Shown here: positions 1 through 11,392 of the stretch, in pieces
Layout of the letters: every line of letters starts with the position of its first letter
Position numbering within the stretch: position 1 is the stretch's first letter
Assembly: GCA_022225965.2 (NCBI GenBank)
Contig: JAKJXP020000007.1
Location: 248,001 to 312,000, forward strand
Source: Diatrype stigma
Lineage: Eukaryota; Ascomycota; Sordariomycetes; Xylariales; Diatrypaceae
Length of the DNA: 64,000 bases
Direction: 5' to 3'
The notes under the pieces: model-generated
The model's database searches: none
Told to the model about the DNA's origin: nothing
Seen by the model: the letters and a program-made list of their open reading frames with translations, nothing else
Program-made: the position numbers and the translations under genes

Positions 1-2
1 GG

Positions 3-2085
3 ACTACCGGCGACCCCTGGGAGAGCTTCCTCCTGCTGGTCGCCTTTTGGGCCGTGGTGCGCTACGGCGATGTCGCGCTGCGCTTCGCCGCCCCCATCGT
101 CACCGTCGCCGTCCTGATCGCCGGCATGTACGGTCGCCGCTTCAGCCCGTTGTCTAGTAGTGGATGGACAGAGCACCCGGACGGCAGCGGTGGTGGGGGC
201 GGCGGTAGTGGAGGAACGGGAGGTAGTGGTAACAGTGGTGCCGGCACTGGTAATAGTGGTAGCGGAAGTGGACACCAGCGAGCGGCGAGCAGCGAGTCGA
301 CCAACACGCGGCATCAGAAGACGCTCGACGAGATCGTCGACACGCTCAAGGTCTTCACGACGCGCTGCAACATTCTGATGGAGCCGCTGCTCGAGATGAC
401 CGACTTCCTGTCGACGCAGCGGACCGCGACCAGCGCCACGACGCGGCCCGCCCTGACGACTCTCTTCGTGCGCATCCTGGCCATCACCCCGCTCTGGATC
501 GTCCTGACCCTGCCGCCCCTGCGCATCATCACTACCAAGCGCGTCATCCTCGTCTTCGGCACCCTGCTGCTCACCTGGCACTCCAAGGCCTGCCGCATCT
601 CGCGCACCCTGCTGTGGCGGAGCGCCGCCATCCGGCGGATCGCTAGGGGCGTTACGGGCCTGCCATTCGAGATCCCCGCTTCTTCGTCGAAGACGAAATT
701 TGCCGCTGCGGGAGTAGTCAACGGGCGCCCGACCGCCACGCGGGCGGGAGCGGACGCGTCCACGCTATCCAACAACAAAAGCGACAAACAGCAGCAGGGG
801 CGGGAAGACCAGAAGGACGGGAAGGGAAATCCGATCAATGGAAAGCCGAAACGGCCGAGCTCGGCGCTGACGGCGGCACTGGCGAGGCAGCGCCACCGCC
901 CCGGCCTGCTGCGCGGCATGCAGAGTGCCGGCGTGCGCTTCACCTTCATCCTGTACGAGAATCAGCGGCGCTGGGTCGGGCTGGGCTGGACCAACAACCT
1001 GCTCGCGTACGAGCGTGCCGCCTGGACCGACGAACAAGGCAACCCCATGCCGGCGCGCGACGATTTCGAGCTACCCGAGGTCGAGGACGCGCCGGCGCGG
1101 TGGCGCTGGGTCGAGGGGAGCCGGTGGCGCGTCGACGGCGCCCCCCTGAATCTGGGCGAGGGAGGTGGGGATGTGAGTGTGGGTGTGGATGTGGATGCGG
1201 TGTACGATACCGACGCTGCGCGGAATGGGTGGATTTATTATGATAACAAGGTGCGTTCTTTGCATGCCTCTGCGGTTCCTTCGTTCCTTATTTTGCTGTT
1301 TTCTTCCTTTCTGACTTGTTCGTTCACTTGTTTAGTGGCAGAACGGTCGTCGTGGCCAGGATGGCTGGAACCGCTGGACGAGACGGCGGAAATGGTACCG
1401 TGATGCCGAACTCGTCGAGGTGTCGGCCGACGACGAGGACGGAGACGAGGAAGCGCAAGACCAAGACCAAGACGGAGACCAGACGCCCGTCGCCTCACCG
1501 GACCCCCCGGCCCTACCACCGCGGACACCCGGGGCAGCGGCGGCGGCGGCGGCGGCAACTGGCTCACAGTGGCCATCCACGTCATCGAACAAAAACAACA
1601 ACAACTTGGACTCTTCATCCTCTAGCCCCGAGAGCAGCACCAAGTCGTCGATGATGACGGCCGCCTCTACTACTAAGGAAGGCGACGGAGACGGAGCAGA
1701 AGAAGAAGCGGATGCGGCTCCTCCTCCGCTTGCCACGCCGCCCCTGATGAGCACGTCGGCTAACAAGTCGATGGCGTCGCGCTTCAAGTGGCCGGCGCCG
1801 TCGCTGCGGCGTCGCACTACGGGCGGTAGTAATATGACCACCACCCACAATAACAACAATAACAACAGTCATAGTCAGCGGCCCAGGAGGACGAGCAACG
1901 CAAGCAGCAGCAACAGCAGCGGCGGCGGAGTGGCTAGTCACCCTGCTACTGCTGCTGCTGTTGATGATGATGAAGTGGGGCTTTTTGGCAGCTTACCGCC
2001 TGCACTTGAGCTAGAGATCCAGGGGCATCGTAAGGGGCAGGATGCTTGGGGGATTGGGGACGAGGCGCAGATGGGGCTTGAGTAG
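3..2085 (+). CDS. Peroxin of the dysferlin-domain family (PEX23/PEX30-like), 5' truncated
   Basis: The frame is open from the window edge, so the start lies upstream. Exons are 3-1250 and 1336-2085; the 85-nt phase-0 intron (GTGCGT...TTTAG) is placed so the dysferlin C motif is continuous. About 665 residues are visible. Hydrophobic stretches near the start and around codons 135-190 are likely membrane segments. A DysF N-type region follows (FTFILYENQRRWVGLGW) and exon 2 opens with the DysF C hallmark (RRGQDGWNRWTRRRKWYRD). This architecture is that of integral peroxisomal/ER membrane peroxins (yeast Pex30-32, Yarrowia Pex23), which influence peroxisome number and biogenesis at ER contact sites. 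The tail is acidic and then Ala, Asn, Ser and His rich, probably disordered. A Gly/Ser-rich linker lies near codons 60-90. Family assignment is firm; the exact paralogue is not. Confidence 0.85.
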
Positions 2086-3964
2086 TGAAGTGTGAATGTG
2101 TGAATGAACGAGGTGAGTGAGGGTGGGGCGGGGGGTCATGTCATGATGATGATTGTTAGGAGAGAAGGTTGTCGTTGTAAGATCGAGGGAGGGTGTAATG
2201 AAGAAAGAGGAGGACTGCAGAGGCTGGGGGAGGGGGGGCAAAAAAGGGAATCCTACTCTGCCTGTCACCCCTTTTACCCCCTTCTCTTACGTCGAAATGC
2301 CCACTCGCGTCTCGAACAGAAGACGGGAATGAAGGGTTTGGTCTGAACGATTATCTATCTGACGGGTTGTTGGGGTTTGGACTGGGATTGGGCTGGACTG
2401 GACTGCATTACGACGGCGTTGGTAGATACCATTACATATGAGGGTCATGTCTGGTTGGTTGGTTGGTCGGTTTGTTTTGGTCTCGTTTGTTTGAGATATA
2501 CGCTGAGAAGCAACCATACGTTAATTTACCCGAGTTTCTTTGATGTGTGTTGCGTTTTGCGTATTATTTGTTTTCCTCATCATCATATCAACCCTATTCC
2601 ATATTTACGCTGCCATCAATGTCGATCCAGTAAGAAGAGTCTAATGTCCTAGTTTAGTAATGATAATGTAATGATCAGTTGCCATTCTGTCATAAGAGAG
2701 GCTAACAATAGGAAGCTCAAAAATGGGAGCACCTTCACATTGTATTGCCTTTCTGTGATATCTCCAGAAAAGGAGAGCACAACTATAGCACTTGGTATGG
2801 TTCTGACAACTGAACTTTGGTCATGTGGTCGGCAATATGGATTGCTAGAGCTATCTAGCCGGGTACTCGACCATGCATAATTTAACTTCTACATGCTACT
2901 TTCTACCTTTATGGTTGTCTTCAGCAGACCAAATTTCTCTTTTTGTGTTTCAAGATGGCGCAGATGGAAGAAGAGTGTGAGCGCTGGCTCCGCGTAATAA
3001 TGAAGCCGAAATGTCGTGTGGGCTTAAAACTCCTCGCGGTAGCGCCAGATGCATTTCCCATGCTTGTCACCCGGCCTTTTGTTGCAATGTAAGGGGGTGG
3101 ACCGAAGGTCGGCGGCCAAGTCTTCAGCACTGCCCACGTATACCGATCTTTCCGGTATTGGTCACCTGGACTTATAGGCAAGGTGTAGAGTTTCCCTGAG
3201 TGATAAAACGGCTGCTAGGTAGGGGTGAGGGAAAGAACAGAATAACTTTAAAGCCTATGGGAGCTATAGGGGGAGGGGGCGGCTCTTATATAGCCGTAAA
3301 AGCTCCCCTTAGTACATTGGCCCCTAACACCAGATAATGCTTCACAACACAACCACAAACTTCATCGTGTTCTCATTTCAACCTCGGGTCGGCACCGCTG
3401 ACAAGGTCCAAGGTGCATGGGAGGTTATAGAACAGATTGATCATGCTTCTGGTATCATTATGGTGAAGACTACCATGTAGTCACCTACTTGTCTTAAGTT
3501 AGTGGTGGTATAGGTAGTAAAACAAACTGTGCTTGACATGTAGTTAGGCCGAGCTGAAACGGTTAGTTCAGCCATTCTTAGGATTTTATATTAAATTCTT
3601 GTGATTTCAAAGTTAACAGAGGGAAATTATAGCGTGCTTATGAAGGTTAAATATCTGGAAGATATAGTGTTTTCATGCGGTAATTGTATGCTACCAGCGT
3701 ATTGGAGCTGCTTAAGAGTCATCATGAACCGGAATATCAGTCCCAGTCTCGCTTAAGGAGAAGTTGTGAAATAGCACAGGCTCAAGGTTTCTCGTAACTT
3801 GGACATCTAGTTCTATTAGTGACCAGATGCTTTATTAGGAACCATGATTTGCTTACCTAACTAACCCAATGCATTAGTACTGTGGCCATCTTAAAGACTA
3901 TATAAGTAAGGGCCGTTGGGTTCTACAACTGTTATGAGTTGTAGTTCCCCCGAGGCCAATCCGT
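2086..3964. other. Intergenic, no gene seen
   Basis: This is the 3' flank of the peroxin gene followed by AT-rich DNA. Only short frames with no recognisable product occur. A TATATAG box near 3286 is followed by no convincing coding sequence. Confidence 0.5.
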
Positions 3965-4416
3965 TCAAGCTTGGGGTGAAAGTTTCTCTAACACTTCATA
4001 GTTGAGTCTATCGGAACATCGTAGTCTTGCTATGTCTTTTTGGAAATCCGAACACGCGCTGAGAAGCATCAGCAATTCGTCGGGGTCTATGTTGTCAGGA
4101 ATTGGAAAGTCGCCGGTTTCGCTGGAAAGTCCAAACCAAGCTGACACTTGCGCAAAGCCTTCAAGCAATAAACCAGTTTAACTTGAATAGAAGGCTTCGA
4201 CAGTATCGAGATTCTGCTGGAACCTGCAATATACTTTCCGAAGCTTGGGATACTAATGGGCCGAACGAGGAAATTGAGGAACCAGCAAACTTGAGTTCCG
4301 GGGCTGATTGTCAGTGAAGAGTGATGTATTAAGAGCCGCTTTATGTCATTATGATCGATGTAGTGCTGCTCCCACACTGGGACCACGCGCCGGTGAAACT
4401 GGCTTCCAAAGTTCAC
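3965..4416 (-). pseudogene. SPX-domain relic
   Basis: Reading leftward from 4416, the peptide NFGSQFHRRVVPVWEQHYID and then DIKRLL resembles the start of an SPX domain, the phosphate/inositol-pyrophosphate sensing module of Pho81/NUC-2, Vtc and Gde1 proteins. A second frame gives QQNLDTVEAFYSS, and a third gives LLMLLSACSDFQKDIARL and DRLNYEVLEKL, all in SPX order. The initiator is GTG rather than ATG, the frames change twice, and the sequence stops just after the SPX end with no ankyrin, GDPD or membrane module following. Some frame changes might be unrecognised introns. I read it as a decayed, truncated copy. Confidence 0.5.
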
Positions 4417-4989
4417 GGGGTTTTGTTGAGATTCTCAGCGCGACATGATAGGTACCTAGTATGAATGAAACTATCTTGAAGGGAAGGGCAGAGACCTACA
4501 GCTACTATTTTCCGTGCTGGTTGGCTGCAGGTGCTTTTCGCTAGGTTACCCTTCAATGTTGTACGACTTTAGTTGTACCTACTGCAACATTCAAAGCGCG
4601 CTCCCCACTGGTTCGAAGACCTATGCAATCCAACTTTGAGGCCCTCATCAGACCCAGTATCTTCTATCTGTTAACATTGGCCAATAATTATAGATATCGA
4701 CTAGTTAGCGGGGCCTACGTTGCTTAAATTAGCTATGTGCGGGAGCTAATTTAGCCCCGGGGCTTGTTTTATAATGGAACCAATCTAGCCGCCAACGTGA
4801 TCGCCGTGGCAACATTGCTGCACAAGCATGTGCTAGCACCTCCGAACTGCGATCGCTCTGCAGAAGACTACCGGGACGGCTACATGCAGTAAACAATGAG
4901 GTGGCCTATCTCGAGTTAGTCCTTTCGCAAGCTGCCCTATTGCTTGAAAAACGAGCTGTGCTGCCTGACTCGCTGACTGCGGCCATTCC
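4417..4989. other. Intergenic between two relics
   Basis: No intact frame. The part after about 4850 may hold more of the ankyrin relic, but it cannot be aligned with confidence. Confidence 0.35.
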
Positions 4990-5039
4990 GCACTTGCTCT
5001 CTGAGAACTATCACCCGAGGGAATGGATATCTTGAGGAG

Positions 5040-5450
5040 CTTGTTGACGACTCCAACTTCAACAAGACGTACAAGATCGTCTTAGGCCCCTCGGCCCAGG
5101 ATTTAGAGGTACATGTGAGCCAGCATCTAGAAGACCCTGATAAACAGGATGCGATGGGTCGTACAGTGTTGGCATAGGCTGCGGCTTGAGGCGATCAAGG
5201 TAGTATGGTAACTCTGCTAAGTTATGGTGCCGACCCCAGCATCACTGACAGCCAGCTACCCGAGCCTCTATCTAATGTCGCAGCTCAAGGCTACACACTT
5301 TTTGTTCAGCTTTTACTAGATGCTGGTGCTGACCCTGAACCCGCGTTCCCACACAATATCAAGAAAGGAAGCCCGCTAAACGTTGCAGCGCGAAACACCA
5401 GTGACCTTATCTATCTGAAGAAGCTTCTTAACTTTGGAGCAGACGACTAA
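5040..5450 (+). pseudogene. Ankyrin-repeat protein relic with transition-type stops
   Basis: One frame reads KTYKIVLGPSAQDLEVHVSQ, DAMGRTVLA, stop, AAA, stop, GDQGSMVTLLSYGADPSI, then further ankyrin units (LFVQLLLDAGADPEP, LKKLLNFGADD) to a stop at 5448-5450. The two internal stops at 5175-5177 (TAG) and 5187-5189 (TGA) sit where ankyrin repeats commonly carry Trp and Arg (LAWAAARGD). Each is one C:G-to-T:A transition from TGG or CGA, as RIP produces. No upstream start or partner domain was found. Ankyrin identity is clear; loss of function is inferred from the stops. Confidence 0.65.
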
Positions 5451-6174
5451 TCTTAACAGGTGGTAAATCTCTTGTAATCTGGGTTTTTTTCCTTTTTTTT
5501 TTTTCTTTTTTTTCTTTTTCTGTTTGCCATCCCGCAGGTTGGTTAATTTATCAGAATATATCCCTTTGGTTCAGCACAAAACACATCATTCCTTAATCAC
5601 GGATGAGATTGCACTCATTGTACTACCAAAGACCAATGGAAGTGTGCATAACTAGGCTGAAGTACCTCTTCATGTGGCGCTGCAATGAGCTTGAGGACGT
5701 GATATAACAGTTGCTGTTAATGTGAGAAATGCATGTCAACGCTGGGAACACGCATATCTATGACAATTGTAAGCTTTACAGTGGCTTTACAGTTATACAA
5801 GCGACAAGCGACAAGCTTCATGGATGCTGGTTGGTCAAGGTCGTATTGTACATACACAGGTACCTCTAAGTGGATGCATGTGGGCTTAGTGTCAGTGCCC
5901 ATATTTTAACTAGGCAGCGCCACAAACTACATCCCGTTCCATACACAGCGCCACACTTGAAGTAAACACGCCTCAGATCCATACTCACGCCACAGAATAT
6001 TAGCGCCACAAGACATCAGCGCCACAAGAGACCAGCGCCTCAATACCTAACCTGGAACCATGGCGGGACGCGCTGGGATAGATAAACGCTGTTTAAACCG
6101 TTATTTAACAGTTGGCCGATTTTCAACGTTTAGAATTTACGAGTACTTGAGCGAGGGTTGACGGATTTTCCAGC

Positions 6175-6217
6175 GTTGGAACAAATTAAACGTTGGAACG
6201 CGTTTAAACGTTGGAAC
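6175..6217. repeat. Short tandem repeat, GTTGGAAC-type unit
   Basis: GTTGGAAC recurs at 6175, 6192 and 6210, each separated by an A/T-rich spacer ending in TTAAAC or TTTAAAC, giving units of 17 and 18 bp. Confidence 0.7.
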
Positions 6218-6241
6218 TCTAGTTGGCTGCAACCAAAAGCG

Positions 6242-6298
6242 ATGAACTGTACTATCCTATTACTACCCAGGTAGGTAGTAATGGATAGTACAGTTCAT
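6242..6298. repeat. Near-perfect foldback hairpin (MITE-like)
   Basis: The left arm 6242-6267 and right arm 6274-6298 are inverted copies (ATGAACTGTACTATCC against GGATAGTACAGTTCAT) with a single-base length difference and a 6-nt loop. No coding capacity. It may be a foldback remnant of a miniature transposable element. Confidence 0.8.
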
Positions 6299-6537
6299 TA
6301 GAATATACATACCTACTTAATATATTGCACTACGCAGGAATCGAACAGTCACACTTGGAAAATAAAGGCATTACGTATGAAATGAATTGTATTACTATCT
6401 ACAGCTAAGCAGCTGGGCTATCTATTAACTAAAGTAATTGTAATTGCAGTATTTGCTTATATATACTAAGTGTTGTTGCTTCCGTCGTACTTTCCAGATA
6501 AACAGTATGGGCAGCTTGTAAGTATGGGCAGCAGGTT

Positions 6538-6592
6538 GTAGGTAGGTAGGTAGGTAGGTAGGTAGGTAGGTAGGTAGGTAGGTAGGTAGGTA
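6538..6592. repeat. GGTA microsatellite
   Basis: About thirteen uninterrupted GGTA units, flanked on both sides by TATGGGCA copies. Confidence 0.95.
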
Positions 6593-7051
6593 TGGGCAAT
6601 TGGAGTTGGAAATTTCCTAAGCGTTTAAGTGATTTAAACGTTTGAACGCACTAAACCATTTGAAATAGCCAGCGTTGGTGGATTCCGACGTTTAAGCACT
6701 TTAAACTGTAGATTGACCATAGAGCGCTATCAAACTGTTGAACAACCGTTTATTGAAGTCTGCAGGTCCCGCTATGGAAGCAACCTACCTACGCCACAAA
6801 TACCTATCTACGCCACAATCACGGATCATCCAAATGCCGTTTACCAACCTGCTGCGGCAGCTTCGAGAGGTCAACCTCCTACAGGGGAACCATCAAGACT
6901 GGCATTTGTTAACAATCTACTAGGTCCGACTGCAATACGGAGAAGAGATCGCCATCTTCGTGATACTCGTACTGTATCTCGCATTTCTCTTCCGTATCTT
7001 GAAGCACTTGGCCCTTCCACCACCCCCTCTTGCCTTTTTGCATCTGGAGTA

Positions 7052-8514
7052 ATGGGCTCTCCGCGGGTTGCGGTGCCCAAGCCGGGCCCGGCCCAGCTGA
7101 CGACCGGCGCCGGCTTAGACGAGTGGCTGGAGGAAGCAAAGCAATGCCACTATCTGCCCGAGCCTGTCATGAAGGAGCTCTGCGAGATGGTGAAGGAGGT
7201 CCTTATGGAAGGTAAGCAGCCCGCTACGCTCTCCTCCATCCCCGGCGGTGGTGGCGTCATGTCGAGGTGGATATACCCCGCTAAACTCGGCTTGCGATGC
7301 TCTAGAGTCCAATATCCAGCCCGTCGTCACACCGGTCACGGTGTGCGGCGACATACACGGCCAGTTCTACGATCTGCTCGAGCTCTTTCGCGTCAGTGGT
7401 GGCATGCCCGGCCAGCCCGCCACGGAGGCTCCTACGACTACAACCTCTATCATCACCTCAGCCGATATCGAGCCCCCGACCGAGATTACGAACCCGAAGC
7501 TTAAGAAGAGGCTCAAGAAATTAGGTCGGTCCGACTCGGGCTCTGGGGATAGCAGCGGCTTGGGTGACGATTCTGCCGCAGCCGACGAGGAGGACGACGA
7601 CGCTACAGAACTCGCCAGCTCCTCACGCCCGACGTCTGGTGAGATACCTAGGCTGCCAGTAAATAACGCCGACACGCGATTCATATTCCTCGGCGACTTT
7701 GTCGATCGCGGTTACTTCAGCTTAGAGACGTTTACGCTTCTAATGTGTCTGAAAGCCAAGTGAGTGGAGAAATTGGTCTCCAAGATCAACTACGGACCCG
7801 CCTATACTAATACCTCACCAAGATATCCCGATCGAATTGTGCTAGTACGTGGGAACCACGAGTCCCGACAAATCACCCAGGTGTATGGATTTTACGAGGA
7901 GTGCCAGCAGAAGTATGGGAACGCGTCGGTCTGGAAAGCCTGCTGTCAGGTGTTTGACTTCCTAGTGCTGGCCGCTATTGTCGACGGGGAAATTCTCTGT
8001 GTGCACGGCGGTCTCAGCCCGGAGATCCGTACTATCGACCAGATCCGGGTGGTGGCGCGAGCGCAGGAAATCCCTCACGAGGGTGCCTTTTGCGACCTCG
8101 TCTGGAGTGATCCCGAAGATGTGGAAACATGGGCCATCAGCCCCCGCGGTGCTGGCTGGCTGTTCGGTGATAAGGTGGCTACGGAATTCAATCATGTCAA
8201 CGGGCTGAAGCTCATTGCAAGAGCACATCAGCTAGTCAACGAGGGCTACAAGGTACGTTTTGACAGCCTCTTTTGGCGGGGATCTCTTTTTAGTGAGGTT
8301 CGGATGCTAACTGGGTATGTAGTATCATTTCCCCCAGAACTCGGTCGTTACTGTCTGGTCCGCACCTAATTACTGCTACCGCTGCGGCAATGTGGCCTCT
8401 ATTATGACCGTGGACAAGAATCTCGATCCTCAGTTTAGCATCTTCTCCGCCGTCTCAGACGATATGAGACACGTCCCCGCCGGACGTCGTGGACCGGGCG
8501 ATTACTTCTTATAA
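7052..8514 (+). CDS. PP2A-like serine/threonine phosphatase catalytic subunit, PP6/Sit4/Ppe1 type
   Basis: Exons 7052-7211, 7306-7759, 7823-8252 and 8323-8514 give 411 residues. Metallophosphatase motifs appear in order: [22 protein letters not shown], and a late HGGLSPE; the segment [16 protein letters not shown] and the [13 protein letters not shown] motif fit the PP6/Sit4 branch, as does the N-terminal [16 protein letters not shown]. The protein ends in YFL, the PP2A-class C-terminus that is normally carboxymethylated. Sit4/PP6 enzymes act with SAP-type subunits in cell-cycle and nutrient signalling. Unusual is an insertion of roughly 85 residues between FRVSGGMP and TRFIFLGDF, rich in Thr, Ser, Asp and Glu. 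It is in frame with no splice sites to remove it. The start is the first ATG giving a normal N-terminus. Confidence 0.93.
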
Positions 8515-9580
8515 GCCAAGCGCATCGTCGAAAGCAAGACATCGAATATGCATAACACACGAAGAGAACTGCATGGATCATGATACCATCAAAGACACGG
8601 CGTTTTAAGGGCTTGGAATTCTGCGTTACAAGTACATGGACTTTTTTTGTTGAGACGACATGACGACGAGAGAGGGTTCTGATAGATGATTTTTCCGCCG
8701 CGTGGCTATACCGCGGCTATTTTGTAGGGATGAAATACCCGGGTTACGGGGCAAGGGAGGGATTGCACGATACGGAACTGTATAATTAGATGATCAGGGA
8801 CTTGAGTTCTCGGCGGTCCCCGTTGCATATATGGATGGTCAGCCGGACCCCATAGTATGCTGTTCGGGGTTCCTGTTAGTTAATGCTCGCCATGTGGCGT
8901 GGCGTTATATATACGCACACATTCTGTATTCCTTGATCGTGCCAAAGCTGATGTGATGCGACTTTCGAATGTGTGGTAAGCATGCTGTAGTCTACGATGT
9001 ACGGAAGAATGGCACCTCGCTACCTGAGTGCCTCGCATTCTCATTACCCGCTATCTGGTGCTAAGAACCTTAAAAGAACGGAAGTGCCTCCAGGGCTATG
9101 GTCAATGATGCATCCTTTAATGGGTGCAGGTGAGGGGCAATCCAAGGACCTACATGAGGTTGTTACATAATTACCCCGCCAACCCACCAAGCCCGAAGCC
9201 CGAAGCTTAATCGCGTGCCTAAGAACAAACGCACGCGTCTGCCTACCTACATACTTAAGGTTACCTACATGTATCCCCTATCCCCCTATCCACCCGATGC
9301 CCGACAACTACCAGGTACCTAGCGATTGTACTTCGCATGCAAACCTCCCAGCTACACTGCCGTACCACACGAACACGAGTTAAGGTAGTCAGGGGAGAGA
9401 ACGACAACCAGACGGACGAAGGCGACCCACCGAGCAACGGAATGGGGGAGGAAAGGAAGGAAACCCACAACCGCATGCCCATACATACCTAGCGCGGCGC
9501 CTATACTTATATTCCATATACACGCATAAGCGAAGCAAAGCAGAGCAGAGCACAGCAAAAGCACAGCAAATCGGAAAACA
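8515..9580. other. Intergenic, no gene seen
   Basis: 3' flank of the phosphatase gene and 5' flank of DAD1. Contains several GTACCTA-type short motifs but no supported frame. Confidence 0.6.
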
Positions 9581-10105
9581 ATGGCCTCGCGCCCAACGTC
9601 CGCGCTCAGTCTGAGCCATAGCCAGAGCTACGGCGCTGGTGCCGGGGTTCGCGAAAAGTCGTACTTCGAGCAGCAGCGCGAGGCGCTGATTGGCGAGATA
9701 GCTATGGTCCGTCGGCGGATAAGATGCCTAGGGGTAGGATATAGAAGCTGATATTGGGGACAACAGAGCTTCGAACACGTCCTTGCCAATATCAACAAGC
9801 TCAACCGGTCACTTGAGGCTGTTATTGCTGTACGGTCTTGCATTTCTTTAATGCTTTTTTCTCTCTTTTCACTGCCTCGTTCCTTGAACTCGTTGTCAAG
9901 CTAACCGATGGGGGTCGCCAACGCTGCATAGGTCGGCAACGAGTTCTCCTCGGTCGAAGCCCTGTGGTCACAGTTCGAAAACGTAATGGCGAAGGACCCG
10001 GAAGACGAAGCCGGAAAGGCAGACGAGGGCGGGCCCGAAGGGCAGCAGCAAGGGGAGGGCGAGGATGATGTGGATAAGACGGCGGTCGCTGGGAAGAGCG
10101 ATTAG
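9581..10105 (+). CDS. DAD1: DASH/Dam1 complex subunit Dad1
   Basis: Exons 9581-9706, 9767-9829 and 9932-10105 (120 residues) all join in frame. The core reads [38 protein letters not shown], then [18 protein letters not shown], which matches the short Dad1 family of the outer-kinetochore DASH complex that couples chromosomes to spindle microtubules. A Ser-rich N-terminus and an acidic Gly/Gln/Asp-rich tail flank the helical core. The second intron is 102 nt and ends TGCATAG. The small size and split exons explain why the intact protein is not obvious from open frames alone. Confidence 0.92.
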
Positions 10106-11392
10106 CCATTAGCGATCACTGTTGGGCGAGAATAATGAGAGACAAATCATAACCATATAAACAGCAGGCAGCCTCCGCAATGGACATGGCGTAGTCTTGA
10201 TACGCACACGCCCTGGACGCCAGCAAACTTGGCACATGTCTTTGGGCGTGCAGGGTCAAGCGGACGATCAACTCGTATATATAATGAGTAAAAGTTGCGG
10301 CAATGATTCGATGGGTTGAATACTTTATAGTCATAACGAAATTCAATATTAGCATTAGAGGGAGGTCACGAAAACACTCATACATATATCACTACGAAAA
10401 GAACTACAGCTATGTTGACAATGCCTTTTATTTCCCTATCCGAGGCCATGAATGCGAGTCAGAAAACAAGAGAGCCAGCCGATCCGACAAAAAAGGAAAG
10501 GAGGGGAAACAAGAACAAGATCTTCTCTCGCAAGTTATGCCTTTGCTCAATCAATACACGTGTGCTTCCAGCGGCCCATCCGTACACAACAAACAACTCG
10601 AGACACCTTTCCCTCCATCCAAGTCCAGGGCGAAAGAAAGCTATCCGAAATGGTGATGATAGCTGCCCCCCTAGTTCCTACCGCTGCCGAAACAGAAAGA
10701 GAAAAAAGTAAGAGGACCAAAAAAACGAACCAAAGACGCCGGAAACGGACGAATCGCCCTTCGTCCTCCATCTCTGACTTGTGAAGGAAGAAAGCTCTTC
10801 TCAACTAGGAGATCATCATCTTCGCGCGGAAAGCTTTTTTCTTCTTTCCCCCGCGACGCCCTCCGTCCGTTCCCTCCCGACCCACTCGCTCGTTTACAAA
10901 GGTGCTGTTGCCGGTCAGCAGCGGCAAACAGCGGGCGGCCGTAGCAGCGGCGGTAGTAGTAGTAATAGTAGTAGTGATAATGGAAACGCCACAGTTCCAA
11001 ATCTTCAATCAAAATAGGCCATCATATCCATCGCATGTATGTCGTGGCGAAAGAAAGAGAAGGGGGGGGGAGGAAAAAAATAGAGTTAATAAAAAAACAA
11101 GTCATGCGTGCTCGCATACATGCATGAGGAGAATGAATGCATGCGAGGTAGGGGTAGTTCATTAGTTTAACCGCGCACTTTTCCTTGCGGGCGCGCTTGC
11201 TTTCTCTTGACCATCGCTTCCGTCATCAACCTTTCTTATCGTTCCATTCGTTTCGTTTCTTTACTTTCTTCTTCGTTCTTGTCTTGTCTTGTCTTTTCCT
11301 TTCCTCCCCACAAGCGGGGTGGGTATGGTAGTATAGTATGGGGAGGGGATGCGGGCTGGCTGGCTAGCCAGGGACCATTCCAAATTCCCTCC
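10106..11392. other. Intergenic, no gene seen
   Basis: Between the ends of two convergent genes. It contains simple-sequence stretches (GTAGTA around 10950, runs of A and G near 11060-11100) and spurious frames only; the 3' UTR of the Rho4 gene probably occupies the right end. Confidence 0.55.

Larger units (their letters stand above)
5451..7051. other. Repeat-rich AT-rich intergenic segment
   Basis: Holds a T-rich tract (about 5486-5520), several copies of an AGCGCCACAA-like motif (about 5914-6040, weaker near 6790-6820), degenerate TTTAAACGTT/GTTGGAAC repeats (6110-6217 and again 6615-6710), a foldback hairpin and a GGTA microsatellite. Codons open upstream of 7052 in the phosphatase frame are probably 5' leader. 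Confidence 0.6.

Noticed and set aside
6320..6360. Possible tRNA T-arm like sequence on the minus strand
   Set aside because: A GTTCGATTCC-like segment is present but no matching D-arm, anticodon stem or acceptor stem could be built.
10303..10784. Overlapping plus-strand frames downstream of DAD1
   Set aside because: Three frames are open at once over low-complexity Lys/Arg/Ser sequence; none is protein-like.
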